Assembly: GCA_039105265.1 (NCBI GenBank)
Contig: JAPFFF010000001.1
Location: 10,602,001 to 10,666,000, forward strand
Length of the DNA stretch: 64,000 nt
From: Tritrichomonas musculus
Taxonomy: Eukaryota > Parabasalia > Tritrichomonadida > Tritrichomonadidae
Direction of reading: 5' to 3'
Shown here: in pieces, positions 1 through 11,017 of the stretch
How the letters are laid out: the number at the start of each line of letters is the position of its first letter
Numbering within the stretch: position 1 is the stretch's first letter
Made by a program: the position numbers and the translations under genes
Notes under the pieces: model-generated
What the model was told of the DNA's origin: nothing
The model's input: the letters and a program-made list of their open reading frames with translations, nothing else
The model's database searches: none

Positions 1-348
1 CATCTTGAAGAAGTTGGGGAAGGATGCAATCAATATGACTTACCTATTATGCATACTTGTTTGTACAATCGTTCAACGAAAAGTAAAAAGAAATTAATGA
101 TATTAGAGGTTATTGAAAAAGATTCTATTAAGGACGATAATGGAATTTCTCTGCTGAGATATATTATAGATTCATTTGGTCAAAAAGATGTTCTTGAAAT
201 CAAAACAATTAGACATTATGTGAAACAAAATGCTTCTTTTGTTGATCTTGAAGGTTTCGAACAAAATTGTTCATCATCAATATCTAAATTGTTATGTTAC
301 AAAATTTTGAAACAGGTTAACTTTGATTTGTTGAAGAAGAACTTTTGA
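1..348 (+). CDS. 3' end of an unrecognised protein gene (cut by the window edge)
   Basis: Reading frame 1 is open from the first base and ends at a TGA at 346-348, so the true start lies outside the window; the internal ATG at 49 need not be the start. The visible 115 residues are rich in Lys, Ile, Leu, Asn and Ser. They include a helix-like stretch (DDNGISLLRYIIDSFG) and a second one near the end (SKLLCYKILKQVNF). I do not recognise the family. The expanded helical-repeat or ankyrin families of trichomonads are possible but not shown. Base composition is coding-like compared with the flank that follows. Confidence 0.45.
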   Translation, partial: HLEEVGEGCNQYDLPIMHTCLYNRSTKSKKKLMILEVIEKDSIKDDNGISLLRYIIDSFGQKDVLEIKTIRHYVKQNASFVDLEGFEQNCSSSISKLLCYKILKQVNFDLLKKNF

Positions 349-475
349 ATTACACAAATAATCTATTCTTTTTGCATCTTTAGATGCAAAAAGAAGAATG
401 AAATCATATTTTTAATTTTATCAAATTTTGTTCAAAAAGTTTATAATTCTATTCCTTACAATAAAAGTGGCAAAA

Positions 476-595
476 TTGAAAGAACAATTCCGTAGGCTTA
501 TCAAAATTTGGTTTAATTTTACATACAAAATGTAGAAAGATTGAAAGAACAATTCCGTAGGCTTATCAAAACTTGGTTTAATTTTACATACAAAA
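476..595 (+). repeat. Tandem duplication with 65-bp period leading into the minisatellite
   Basis: The segment starting TTGAAAGAACAATTCCGTAG occurs at 476 and again at 541. The two copies agree over about 54 bases except for one T/C difference (AAAATTTGG versus AAAACTTGG). The second copy runs straight into the 23-bp array, so the unique sequence at the array edge was itself duplicated, as slippage or unequal exchange would do. Confidence 0.85.
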
Positions 596-1229
596 CAACT
601 ACAAGATTATCAACAAAACAACTCCAAGATTATCAACAAAGCAACTCCAAGATTATCAACAAAACAACTACAAGATTATCAACAAAACAACTACAAGATT
701 ATCAACAAAACAACTCCAAGATGATCTACAAAACAACTACAAGATTATCAACAAAACAACTCCAAGATGATCTACAAAACAACTCCAAGATGATCTACAA
801 AACAACTACAAGATTATCAACAAAGAAACTCCAAGATTATCAACAAAGCAACTCCAAGATTATCAACAAAACAACTACAAGATTATCAACAAAACAACTA
901 CAAGATTATCAACAAAACAACTACAAGATAATCAACAAAACAACTCCAAGAAGATCAACAAAACAACTACAAGATGATCAACAAAACAACTCCAAGATGA
1001 TCAACAAAACAACTACAAGATGATCAACAAAACAACTACAAGATGATCAACAAAGCAACTCCAAGATGATCAACAAAGAAACTCCAAGATGATCAACAAA
1101 ACAACTACAAGATGATCAACAAAACAACTACAAGATGATCAACAAAACAACTACAAGATGATCAACAAAACAACTCCAAGATTATCAACAAAGAAACTCC
1201 AAGATGATCAACAAAACAACTCCAAGATC
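595..1229 (+). repeat. 23-bp minisatellite, about 27-28 copies
   Basis: The unit is ACAACTACAAGATTATCAAC followed by AAA (23 bases), repeated from 595 to about 1229. Variants are ACTAC/ACTCC, GATTATC/GATGATC/GATGATCTA, and AAAACA/AAAGCA/AAAGAA. GATTATC variants dominate the left and GATGATC variants the right, consistent with local spread of variants. Because 23 is not a multiple of three, three units (69 bases) give a 23-residue peptide repeat and the frame stays open for 160 codons from position 541. I read this as a consequence of a stop-free repeat unit, not as a gene. Confidence 0.93.
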
Positions 1230-2285
1230 AGTAATAATCCATTTCAGCTAGTAATCATTCACAATTGTTTGGCTCCATTAGTTTAGGACATTAACAAATT
1301 ATTAAAATTACATAAAAAATTCATCTCTATTTCTATTAATTTTTTTTATAAGCTTATTAGCTAATATGCTTATTTTGAGAGCGTTACCCTTGTTAATTCT
1401 TACGTTTTCTCATTCTTTATTAATTATAATCAACTTCATTAATATAATCTTAATCATTTTATATTTCGTGTAAGTATAATATATTGAGGTATGCTGGGCT
1501 TAGTAATGCAATATTTCCCATTAAAATGGGTTTTCTTGAAAAAATTGTAGAAAACAAAAAAAAAATATTTTATGTAGAATGCAAAAAATTATGCCGTAGT
1601 TTATTATATAGTGGAAAAGTTTAATTTTGGAAATAATTCGTATTTCTAAAGTATTAGCTGAAAAAATCTATTACATCTTCGAAAAAATCGATTTTATTGC
1701 ATATTTTTTTAGGTCGATTTTGGTATTTTAATTAATGGTTATTATCATTATATTATATATGGAGAATTGAGCTTAATTTATAAGATTTACTATTGAATTC
1801 TTTTCTTTTCCTAATTATATATGAAGATGAAATTCGGACTTTGGAACAAAAAATTTCAAAACTTCGTATATATATTGTAATTTTTATTTATGAAACATTG
1901 TGAAGAGGATAAACGATATTGATAAAGCGTTATTTGAATTATTGAAATACAACAAATTTTAGGTTCATGAATTTGTCTATAATTTGGCGTAGCAATTCTT
2001 TGTTGGGTTGGTATTAATATGTATCAGGCTTATTGTGTAAACATAAAAGAGGAACGAATAAGTTCAACACTAAAATAAAAATGAAAAAATAAACGTTCTC
2101 CCAATCCCAAAATTGAATTTATTTGAATGTATAAACAAAAAGTTTACTGCAAAATTATGTGGCAGGAGGGTATTAAATTTTTGAAAAAGATACTGAATCT
2201 TTTATGCAAAAAATGTATTAAAATCTCCTTAATTTTTATATATGATTCATATAAAAATATTTAATTACAGAAATATATACATAAA
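1230..2285. other. Intergenic, AT-rich; no gene seen
   Basis: About 1.05 kb without any frame that looks coding. The only item of note is the 14-base string AATAAACGTTCTCC at 2088-2101. The same string lies near the right ends of the two TTAA-flanked elements at 2286-2533 and 4734-5020, so this may be the remnant of a third, decayed copy. Confidence 0.6.
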
Positions 2286-2533
2286 TTAAGGTACAAATCC
2301 AGTACGTTTAGTAACCGCAATTTTTTTTGACATTCTCAAAGAATAAGATGACATGTTAAATAAAAAACGATTATTTTCATCCATTTCATATAACATGTCA
2401 TAAAGTTTATCTAAATTGTAAAATAAGTGTCAAAAACAAACCTAGTCAATTTAAACTTTTTCAGAGACATGCAACTATTCAAATAATAAACGTTCTCCTA
2501 TTCAAAAAATAACGTACTGGATTTGTACCTTAA
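2286..2533. mobile_element. Small TTAA-flanked inverted-repeat element (MITE), copy 1
   Basis: TTAA at 2286-2289 is followed by GGTACAAATCCAGTACGTT. The mirror image AACGTACTGGATTTGTACC ends at 2529 and is followed by TTAA at 2530-2533. The 240-bp interior is non-coding and contains a second inverted pair around AACATGTCAT/ATGACATGTT. A TTAA duplication with GG-starting termini fits piggyBac- or Kolobok-type DNA transposons; a TA duplication with one more terminal base would fit equally well. A related copy lies at 4734-5020. Confidence 0.8.
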
Positions 2534-2779
2534 ATAAATGTATTTAATATAATTATAATGTTCATTATCGATCAGCATATTTCATTAACGTCAGTTTATT
2601 TTAGAAATTATTTGAACATACACTAAATATACAGTTTAGTTTATTACAGAAAAGCTGATATTATACATTTTTTAATAATGGAAACTGAAATCTTTTTATA
2701 TTTTGAATAGTTTATATTTGTATTTTTCTGCGCAAAAAGCGGTTGGAAAAACTTTAATGGCAAGCAATTAAGAGAATAA

Positions 2780-4456
<1,677 letters not shown>

Positions 4457-4733
4457 TTTTTCTAAACTTTTTATAGATTTTCAAGACCTGAACTGTATCA
4501 ACTCAAATATAGTTAGTTAATTTTGAAGGTTCTTCAGAAAAGACTAACTATTACTTTAGTTGATCCCCTGAACTGTATACTATTTATATTCATTTTACAG
4601 CCATTTTTTATCCGAAGTAACTCAGTTCTTTGCAATAAGATATTGAATAACTGTAACCATATTTTTATTAGTTTTAATTCGAACTTTTTGATATATGCAG
4701 AAATTATTTCCTCTTTCTATTTTTTAGTTTAAT

Positions 4734-5020
4734 TTAAGGTACATATCTCGTACGTTTACAAACCTCCACTTTTTCTGATAAAGTCCATTTCTTCGTTATT
4801 TCATGATTTTACATTCATGAAAATATAAAATAATATGATTATATTAGATACTGTTATTTAATAATTAGATAGAAATGGAAAGAAGTAATATTATTAATTT
4901 GAAAAAACAAAATAAATCAGAGAAATTAAAACTTTTTAAAAGAACTTTTTGAGGGACCCATATTTTGCAAAAAATAAACGTTCTCCATCTCAATTTTTAC
5001 ATTTGAGAGTTGTACCTTAA
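4734..5020. mobile_element. Small TTAA-flanked inverted-repeat element (MITE), copy 2
   Basis: TTAA at 4734-4737 precedes GGTACATATCTCGTACG; GAGAGTTGTACC precedes TTAA at 5017-5020. The outer GGTACA matches copy 1 (2286-2533). The left 35 bases of the two copies can be aligned (GGTACA-ATC-CGTACGTTTA-AACC-C). Both carry AATAAACGTTCTCC near the right end (4973-4986 here). The 279-bp interior is non-coding. This copy is more diverged than copy 1: its two ends match each other for only about 10 bases. Confidence 0.72.
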
Positions 5021-5383
5021 AGGACAAAATCATTTTGTCATATTTTTTACTTCACATGTATCACTTTTTTTTTCAAAAAATTTTTTTGGTGCATACAAAT
5101 GATTTTAATAATTTATGTCATTTTTAATGCTTTATCTCCTATAACCGTCGTTTTTGGTGTAAACGATCATTTTCTTGGCCTTAAAGGCAAATTTTAAATT
5201 GAATTGCTTATAAGAAGCAAAAATGATTATTGGAGACAAGCGATCTAAATTTAACTTTATTGGTGATTTATATTTTGAAAAATATATTTGGTCTTAGGTC
5301 ATGGTTTTTCCAAAAGAGGCTTCTCGCTAAGAGGGTAGTTCGTAAGAAGGTACTCAAGGTGGGGATACCTCTATAGGTGATGC

Positions 5384-5870
5384 TCATCTGTGAAAAAAAT
5401 TTTTTTTAACTAATTCGTGTTGACGTGGGACTTGGTTGCCCAGAGTTAGCCGAAATCCAAACAAAAGGGGCTTGTATATACTACTGTGCATTTTCTCGAT
5501 TTTCGTTATGTCATCTAATTCTTTTCTAAGTACTATAATTTTTAACTTTTTGATAATCTGTTGCATATGGTGAATTTTCAAACAAATCAATAGAATACAT
5601 TTGAAATTTGCTTCTTAAATGTTTCCATAGATGTAATGGATCTCCAATTGGAATTGTTAATTCATCATCAGATAATAGCTCATAATAGATATTATTAATT
5701 AATTGTAAAGATTCACAGATTTTCCTAAAACATGTGTATTGTAAAAAGATGAATGGCATTAAGATAAATAATGGTCTCCATCTGTAGCCTTGAACCAAAC
5801 TTTACCAATATTAACAGTCAATGCATTGATGATGTCTTGTGCATTCTCATCTATTTCTTTATCTTAACTC
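5384..5870 (-). mobile_element. Decayed DNA-transposon coding remnant (family uncertain)
   Basis: The minus strand holds broken coding sequence. Recognisable blocks are ELLSDDELTIPIGDPLHLWK, FENSPYATDYQKVKNY, and ELDDITKIEKMHSSIYKPLL. A conserved D-P-L-H-x-x-K-x-x-R block is reminiscent of the middle part of P-element-like or other DDE transposases, but that is inference from memory. It is clearly not intact. No terminal repeats could be tied to it. Confidence 0.4.
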
Positions 5871-6298
5871 CTATTTATTTTTTTCTCTAGATGAATTATT
5901 TTAGAAGGTAATTGAAAATCAAGCGGTATCATCAAAAACATAAAACAGTTATATCATCTTTTTCATCAGATTTTTTTTTTTTTTTTTGTTAAAGCTGTTG
6001 TAGCGAAACTTTTAAAAGCAAATGCATCTATCGATAAAGTTTCAACTAATTTGAATAATTCAAAATTAGTGTCTAGAATAGTCATTAATATGCTTTTGAT
6101 TATCTGATCTTTTATCTTGATCTTTTTAGCCAATTTGTTGTAGCAATTACCTAAAAAATATAGTTTTTCTCCACTATCAGGAGCTACTTTATGTATTATT
6201 CCATAGAATTTAGCTATTATTTGAGCTTATGTTGGTCTTGGTTTTTCTGATAAAAAAAAAAAAAAAATGCTTTTCTTTTGATTTCGGATTCTTAGTAG

Positions 6299-7520
6299 CT
6301 ACTTTGTACCAACTTTGTTTGAGTTGAGCAGGTGTGTTTTTCTCAAAGAATTATAATTCACTAAAGTAGTATACGTTAGGCCGTGGTCGTTACTCTCCCC
6401 CAGCCTAACGTGCTCGCCACGATTTGTACGTCCAATAACGATTGCTGTTATTGCAGAATATGAACTTCTGAAATCAGTTCTTTTTGGAACTAAATTATTA
6501 ACAGTTGTATTAAAGGATTCATTTTTAGTTGTTGTGAATTTATAAGAACCATAAAATAAAATGCCTGATGGATCATCGAAAAATGATTGCTGAGATTCTT
6601 TGTAAAATGGAAACTGTATTCCAGGATACCAAATTTCAAAATCTTCTTCAACCATACATGGTGATATAGACGGTATGCCTCTTGTTTAACGTGGGTGTGA
6701 GCAATTTGTATGATCACCAACAAAATGATTGGGCAATTTTTCAAAAGATGAACACTTTTATTTAGGGAATCTATTTTTGAGAACAAATATCCAGCAAATC
6801 TGAACACTCTTTTGTCATGTGATCCAAAAGGTGTTTTCCAAATTTTATATAATATTCTTTTTTGAATGCTTTAAATGCATTTTTAATCGAATTTAATACA
6901 TGGCCTCCGTCTCTATAGTGTTCAACATTTAAACCGACTGACTTGAAAACTTTTGGTGATTTATTATCACCATCATGACATATTGATAATGTTTGGTCGC
7001 CATAATTTTCCTTTCAGATTCCATCATGTTACTTGAATCATCTAAAAGATGTTTCTCTAAAAGTACGAGATCTGAGAGTATTGTGAACAGAAACAACTTT
7101 ACCAGTTTTAGCGTCGATTGCAACGCTTGCATTATCAAGTTCATTATTATGAGAACTCCATCTTGAATCTTGTGAGAATTCAGTATGTCCTTGGAACATG
7201 TATCTATTATCTCTAAAATATGTAATAGCAGATCTTAGAATAAGTAATTTTAATGGAAACCTGAAATTATATGTAAATTGAAAGATTATCTTGAAATCTA
7301 TAGTATGAAGCTCCTTGCAGAAGAACTCCATACTCCAGATGTTCAAAAATTTGATTAGACAGAGTTCTCTGCAGTTGAACTCAGAATTCTAATTCATGAA
7401 GCAAAGATGCAAATGGCGCTTTATTTTAAACAAAATATTCAAAAAGATTTTTTTCTCTCAATTCTAAAGACCATTTATATTCATAAAAAGTTTGTCCATG
7501 CGATCATGAACGATCAACTT
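6299..7520 (-). mobile_element. Decayed DNA-transposase-like gene
   Basis: Minus-strand remnants read, in transcription order, as a helical region with FPLKLLILRSAITYF; DSRWSSHNNELDNASVAID with AKTGKVVSVH; a following EKHLLDDSSNMMES block; and a Cys/His-containing block (SSFEKLPNHFVGDHTNCSH), then FEIWYPGIQFPFYKESQQSF. The D-S-R-W start and a downstream acidic block look like the D and D/E segments of an eukaryotic cut-and-paste transposase; Kolobok-like or Mutator-like are both possible. The reading frame is broken in several places. Poly-T runs near 5981 and 6252 separate it from the remnant at 5384-5870. Confidence 0.5.
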
Positions 7521-7938
7521 TAAGGTCAAATAAAGGATCGGATTTTCTATTGACCCGATTCCTTAGTCTCATGAGAATGATAATATAGGTTCTCAAAGAA
7601 TTGAATGCTACTGAAATCATAATTAAAGGCTCATAAAACACATGGTATAATGATGATTTCTTAAAAATATTTTGAGTTGTAAAAACATTACAATTCAAAT
7701 ATTATTTATGAATATATGCTAATTATCTTTAAAAATATCTTAAAAAATAATTAAATAATTAGAGTTTAAATATAAAATAATGTTTAAATTATAAAAAATT
7801 CTGTAAATTTAGTAAATTATAGATACTTATGGGCAAAAAAGCAAAATAATTATTATATTTAAAAATTTTTAATTCAAAGATCAATCTTTCAAAATAAATT
7901 TCAATATCAAAATTTAATTTGGAAGAATCCTTTTTAAA

Positions 7939-8742
7939 ATGGAGCAGAGCAATTTTATTTTTAATCGAAGTGCACAACCTATTTTTGGTAAAGTTGATAG
8001 TAATATTAATAATAATAATTTAAGTTCTATATATAATATTATTCCTTTAAATGGAATCACAAAACAGACCATCACTAATGAAACCAATCAAAACAAGCTA
8101 ATGATAAAGTCACCGAAATTACCATCATATCGGAAGGCAATGTGGACCGAAATCGAAGATCAATTACTTCTTGCTGCAGTGAAACAGCATGGAACACACA
8201 ATTGGGGTATTGTAGCTGCATCTGTTGCAGGAAGAACGAGAAAACAATGTAGAGAAAGATGGTCTGGAAAGCTTAATCCCGAATTGGCTAAAGATCCATG
8301 GACTGATGAAGAAGATAAAAAATTGAAGGAACTTCACAATAAATTTGGGAATAAGTGGGCATTAATAGCGGTTCATCTCTCTGGAAGATCTCCGATAATG
8401 CTAAAAAATCGTTGGGGATATATTTTGAGACATTCAAATCAAACAAAAAAAGGATCAAAAAATAATGTCAATCATACTCAAATTCAGTCTTCGACGCAAC
8501 CATGCTCCCAAGCTCAAACTAATGAAAAAAAAGATGAATTAACTGTTAAAGAACCTAATTATGCCAATAATCAAATTACACAAAGTCAGAATAAAATAAT
8601 ATCAAATGCAATTGTTCCCTCATTTTATGTGAATGACCAAAACAAAACTAACATTTCAAATTTAACGCCAAGTTCAAATAACTTACTCCCATTTTCATTA
8701 GGCAATCAAACATATTCTTTTCCTTTGCATCATTTTTCGTAA
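7939..8742 (+). CDS. R2R3 Myb-like DNA-binding protein
   Basis: The 267-residue protein has two tandem Myb/SANT repeats. Repeat 1 is at about residues 66-115 (MWTEIEDQLLLAAVKQHG, then NWGIVAASVAGRTRKQCRER), repeat 2 at about 118-166 (PWTDEEDKKLKELHNKFG, then NKWALIAVHLSGRSPIMLKN). Regularly spaced Trp residues are seen in both repeats. The C-terminal 100 residues are Asn/Gln/Ser-rich and disordered-looking. Expected role: sequence-specific binding of promoter DNA in the nucleus; trichomonads have many such genes and some bind core promoter elements. A CCTTT at 7929-7933, ten bases before the ATG, resembles the M5-type start-site motif described in Trichomonas, supporting this start. The target genes are unknown. 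Confidence 0.93.
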   Translation: MEQSNFIFNRSAQPIFGKVDSNINNNNLSSIYNIIPLNGITKQTITNETNQNKLMIKSPKLPSYRKAMWTEIEDQLLLAAVKQHGTHNWGIVAASVAGRTRKQCRERWSGKLNPELAKDPWTDEEDKKLKELHNKFGNKWALIAVHLSGRSPIMLKNRWGYILRHSNQTKKGSKNNVNHTQIQSSTQPCSQAQTNEKKDELTVKEPNYANNQITQSQNKIISNAIVPSFYVNDQNKTNISNLTPSSNNLLPFSLGNQTYSFPLHHFS

Positions 8743-8884
8743 CTTTAATTCTATTTTATATAATTATTTTTGTTTTATTTGTTTTATTTTTTTTCATATT
8801 TAAACATCATTCGATTTTTGAATTTATATTTGTTCTTTTTATTTTTGATGTACTTTTATTTTCATTTTCACTTCAGAGACCAGA

Positions 8885-9202
8885 ATGAACTTTTTTGATT
8901 TTGCCTCCTTGTCTAGAAAAAAAGATGATGGCTTGTTTAACTGTAGTGGGACACTATCAACCTCATTAAAAAAGCCAGATTTGGATTTATTTCAACCTTT
9001 AAAAAACACTTCATTAAACGACACTCAAAATGATCAGAAAGCATTTGAAGCTTTAAAAACATTAAATGCAGAGTTAGATAATTTGGTTAACGAAAGCGAA
9101 CAGCATAATTCGGAACTTGATCAAATAATTGAAGATTTTACACAGCTGAATAAAAACATGGAGATCCTTTTTGGAAGTGTTATTTCTGATATCAATGATT
9201 GA
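8885..9202 (+). CDS. Small hypothetical protein with C-terminal coiled coil
   Basis: 105 residues, MNFFDFASLSRKKDDG at the start. A heptad-like helical region runs from about residue 50 to 98 (KAFEALKTLNAELDNLVNES, then QIIEDFTQLNKNMEIL). There is no recognised domain, signal peptide or membrane segment. TTTTCACTTCAG ends about nine bases before the ATG and contains TCACTT, an initiator-type start site, which supports expression from this ATG. It lies 142 bases downstream of the Myb gene on the same strand and converges on the enolase-like gene. Short size plus coiled coil suggests a subunit of some complex; nothing more can be said. Confidence 0.7.
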   Translation: MNFFDFASLSRKKDDGLFNCSGTLSTSLKKPDLDLFQPLKNTSLNDTQNDQKAFEALKTLNAELDNLVNESEQHNSELDQIIEDFTQLNKNMEILFGSVISDIND

Positions 9203-9384
9203 ATAAACACTTAAATACTATTTTTTTTTTTTTAATAAAAAAACTAACATTATTATATAATAAACTTTGAAACAGAATGTTCAAAAAAAGTATACACCTC
9301 ATATTTCTGTTTTATTTAAAATAAATAATAATAAAATTATTTATAACAAAGAAATTATATCTTCGAATAGTCTATAATAAAATA

Positions 9385-10854
9385 TTACAAAAGCATTGAT
9401 CTATCACGCAAGTATTCATATATCCTAAGCATTTGGTTGTACTTCGATGTTCCTTCTGCTCCATTTAGTCCACCAGCCATGAAAAACTCACTTTGTATGG
9501 CTACTGAAAAATCAGCTAGGATTGTATCACAGGTTTCTCCAGATCTTCTTCCAACTGCGACTTGCTTTCCTCTTTGCTTAAAAAGTTTTGCTGTTTCAGA
9601 AGCGTCAGTTAAAGTTCCAGCTTGGCCAAGTTGAAGTAAGATCCCGTCCGTCCACTTTTTTTTTAATCCTCTACGAGCAAGAATAGACTGCGATGCGTAA
9701 ATATCACCACCAAAGACTTTAATTCGATTCATAAGGGCATCACGAATAAGTTCCCAACCACCATGGTCTACTTCACTAATTCCATCATTTATTAGAGTTA
9801 TAGCTTTATGCTGAGTAATAAGATCAATATAATATTGAACTAGTTCGGCAGATGTTTTTGATACACCTTTTTCGACTTGATACTTTTGAGTTTCAGCGTC
9901 ATAAAAGTATGAGGCTGCACAATCGAGACCAATTGTAAAATCATTTGAAGTGGTAAATCCGGATTCAATAATAGCCCTTTCAACTGTTTGTACAGCTGTA
10001 GCGACAACTGGTGAATCAAATACCAATCCACCAGATTTTCCAACTGGATAGTACTGCTGATCACCGTATAACTTTTGTTTAAGCCTATCTGTAACTTCTG
10101 AGCAAACTCGAAGTTGCTCAATAAATGATAATGAAGATTTTGGAATAATCATTATAGACTCAAATGACATCGGAGATTGCGAATGTAATCCTCCTTCAAG
10201 GACAGTAATAACTGGAGTGGGCATTGTAAAATGATCCGCTGCCTGCTGCGGATAAAAAGAATTATAAAGATATAAGAAAAGGGGTTGATGCAAAATTTCA
10301 GCTGATGCAATGGCTAGAGAAAATGATATTGCGGAAAGGACATTTACAATTCCGTTTTTACCTTCCAATGCTTTCTTTGTTACCATATCAAATTGATCAA
10401 TTGTTGCAAATGGCTTCCCTCGAAGTGCAACTGAAACAACTTCAACAAATGAACATGCGTTTTTACTTCCCATTCCAATAAATCTGGTAGAATTCGTATC
10501 AAGGTGAGGTTTAAGTTCTTGCGAAAAAACTGATGTACCAAGTGGTGCCGATGCTACACCAGCAAGTTTTTCTCTACCAAGCATACTAGCATAAACTTCA
10601 ACGGAGAGAGTTGGACGACCTGTAGATAATAATACTTCGTGTCCTCGAAGGAATGAAACAGTTGGCGGCTTTGACTGGCTTGCAAATTCATTTGCCATTA
10701 CTCCATATGGATCTTGCGGACGGCCATGAACAACTTGGCCGATATATTCAACCAGCCTTTGTTCGATGCAATGCTCGCGAATGTAATCAATCGCACGTAG
10801 GCCTTTTTTAGTTCTGTCCCCCATTTGTTCGTTTTTATCTGGAGGATTGGTCAT
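9385..10854 (-). CDS. ENO4: ENO4-like enolase with N-terminal DPY30/RIIa-type region; probable pseudoenzyme
   Basis: The 489-residue protein has the enolase fold pattern: TLSVEVYASMLG near 82, NVLSAISFSLAIASAEILHQ near 171, TIGLDCAASYFYD near 307, and RRSGETCDTILADF near 436. The N-terminus (AIDYIREHCIEQRLVEYIGQ, then RPQDPYGVMANEF) looks like a DPY30/RIIa docking helix pair followed by SKPPTV, the same arrangement as animal ENO4. Aligning by eye to yeast enolase, most catalytic positions are replaced: E211 by S274, E295 by N356, D320 by G383, K345 by Q408, H373 by R436, K396 by M459; D246 is kept as D311. Glycolytic activity is therefore unlikely. ENO4 is a sperm-flagellum protein, so a flagellar or axonemal role is plausible here. 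AAAACGTTAT lies 20 bases before the ATG. Confidence 0.88.
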   Translation of the reverse strand: MTNPPDKNEQMGDRTKKGLRAIDYIREHCIEQRLVEYIGQVVHGRPQDPYGVMANEFASQSKPPTVSFLRGHEVLLSTGRPTLSVEVYASMLGREKLAGVASAPLGTSVFSQELKPHLDTNSTRFIGMGSKNACSFVEVVSVALRGKPFATIDQFDMVTKKALEGKNGIVNVLSAISFSLAIASAEILHQPLFLYLYNSFYPQQAADHFTMPTPVITVLEGGLHSQSPMSFESIMIIPKSSLSFIEQLRVCSEVTDRLKQKLYGDQQYYPVGKSGGLVFDSPVVATAVQTVERAIIESGFTTSNDFTIGLDCAASYFYDAETQKYQVEKGVSKTSAELVQYYIDLITQHKAITLINDGISEVDHGGWELIRDALMNRIKVFGGDIYASQSILARRGLKKKWTDGILLQLGQAGTLTDASETAKLFKQRGKQVAVGRRSGETCDTILADFSVAIQSEFFMAGGLNGAEGTSKYNQMLRIYEYLRDRSMLL

Positions 10855-10874
10855 AATAAATTATCGAAATTAGT

Positions 10875-10884
10875 ATAACGTTTT
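10875..10884 (-). promoter_or_regulatory. AAAACGTTAT promoter motif of the enolase-like gene
   Basis: On the minus strand AAAACGTTATACTAAT precedes the ATG with 20 bases between the 10-base core and the start codon. The same motif (AAAACGTTATTCTAAT) with the same 20-base spacing precedes the initiator-binding-domain gene at 33473. AACG-containing sites are typical Myb-recognition sequences in Trichomonas promoters. Confidence 0.55.
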
Positions 10885-11001
10885 ATTTTTTTTTTTTTTA
10901 TGGTTACAATTATCATTTTTTTAATTAATAAAATGATTGAAATATTTCATAATGATTTCAGAATTATTTCAGCCAAAATTTGTCAAAATTTTTCTTTAAA
11001 T

Positions 11002-11007
11002 TCATTT
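11002..11007 (+). promoter_or_regulatory. Initiator-type element (TCATTT) of the BTB gene
   Basis: TCATTT ends eleven bases before the ATG at 11018. It fits the TCA-pyrimidine-T/A initiator seen just upstream of start codons in trichomonad genes. Confidence 0.5.
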
Positions 11008-11017
11008 TTTAAAATTT

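Noticed and set aside
541-1023. 160-codon frame of 23-residue repeats (KTTTRLSTKQLQDYQ)
   Set aside because: It is the translation of a 23-bp minisatellite that is stop-free in this frame; there is no promoter and the array continues past the frame.
6372-6411. ACGTTAGGC...GCCTAACGT hairpin as a terminator or small element
   Set aside because: Nine-base arms inside decayed coding sequence with no duplication at the sides; likely chance or a minor local duplication.
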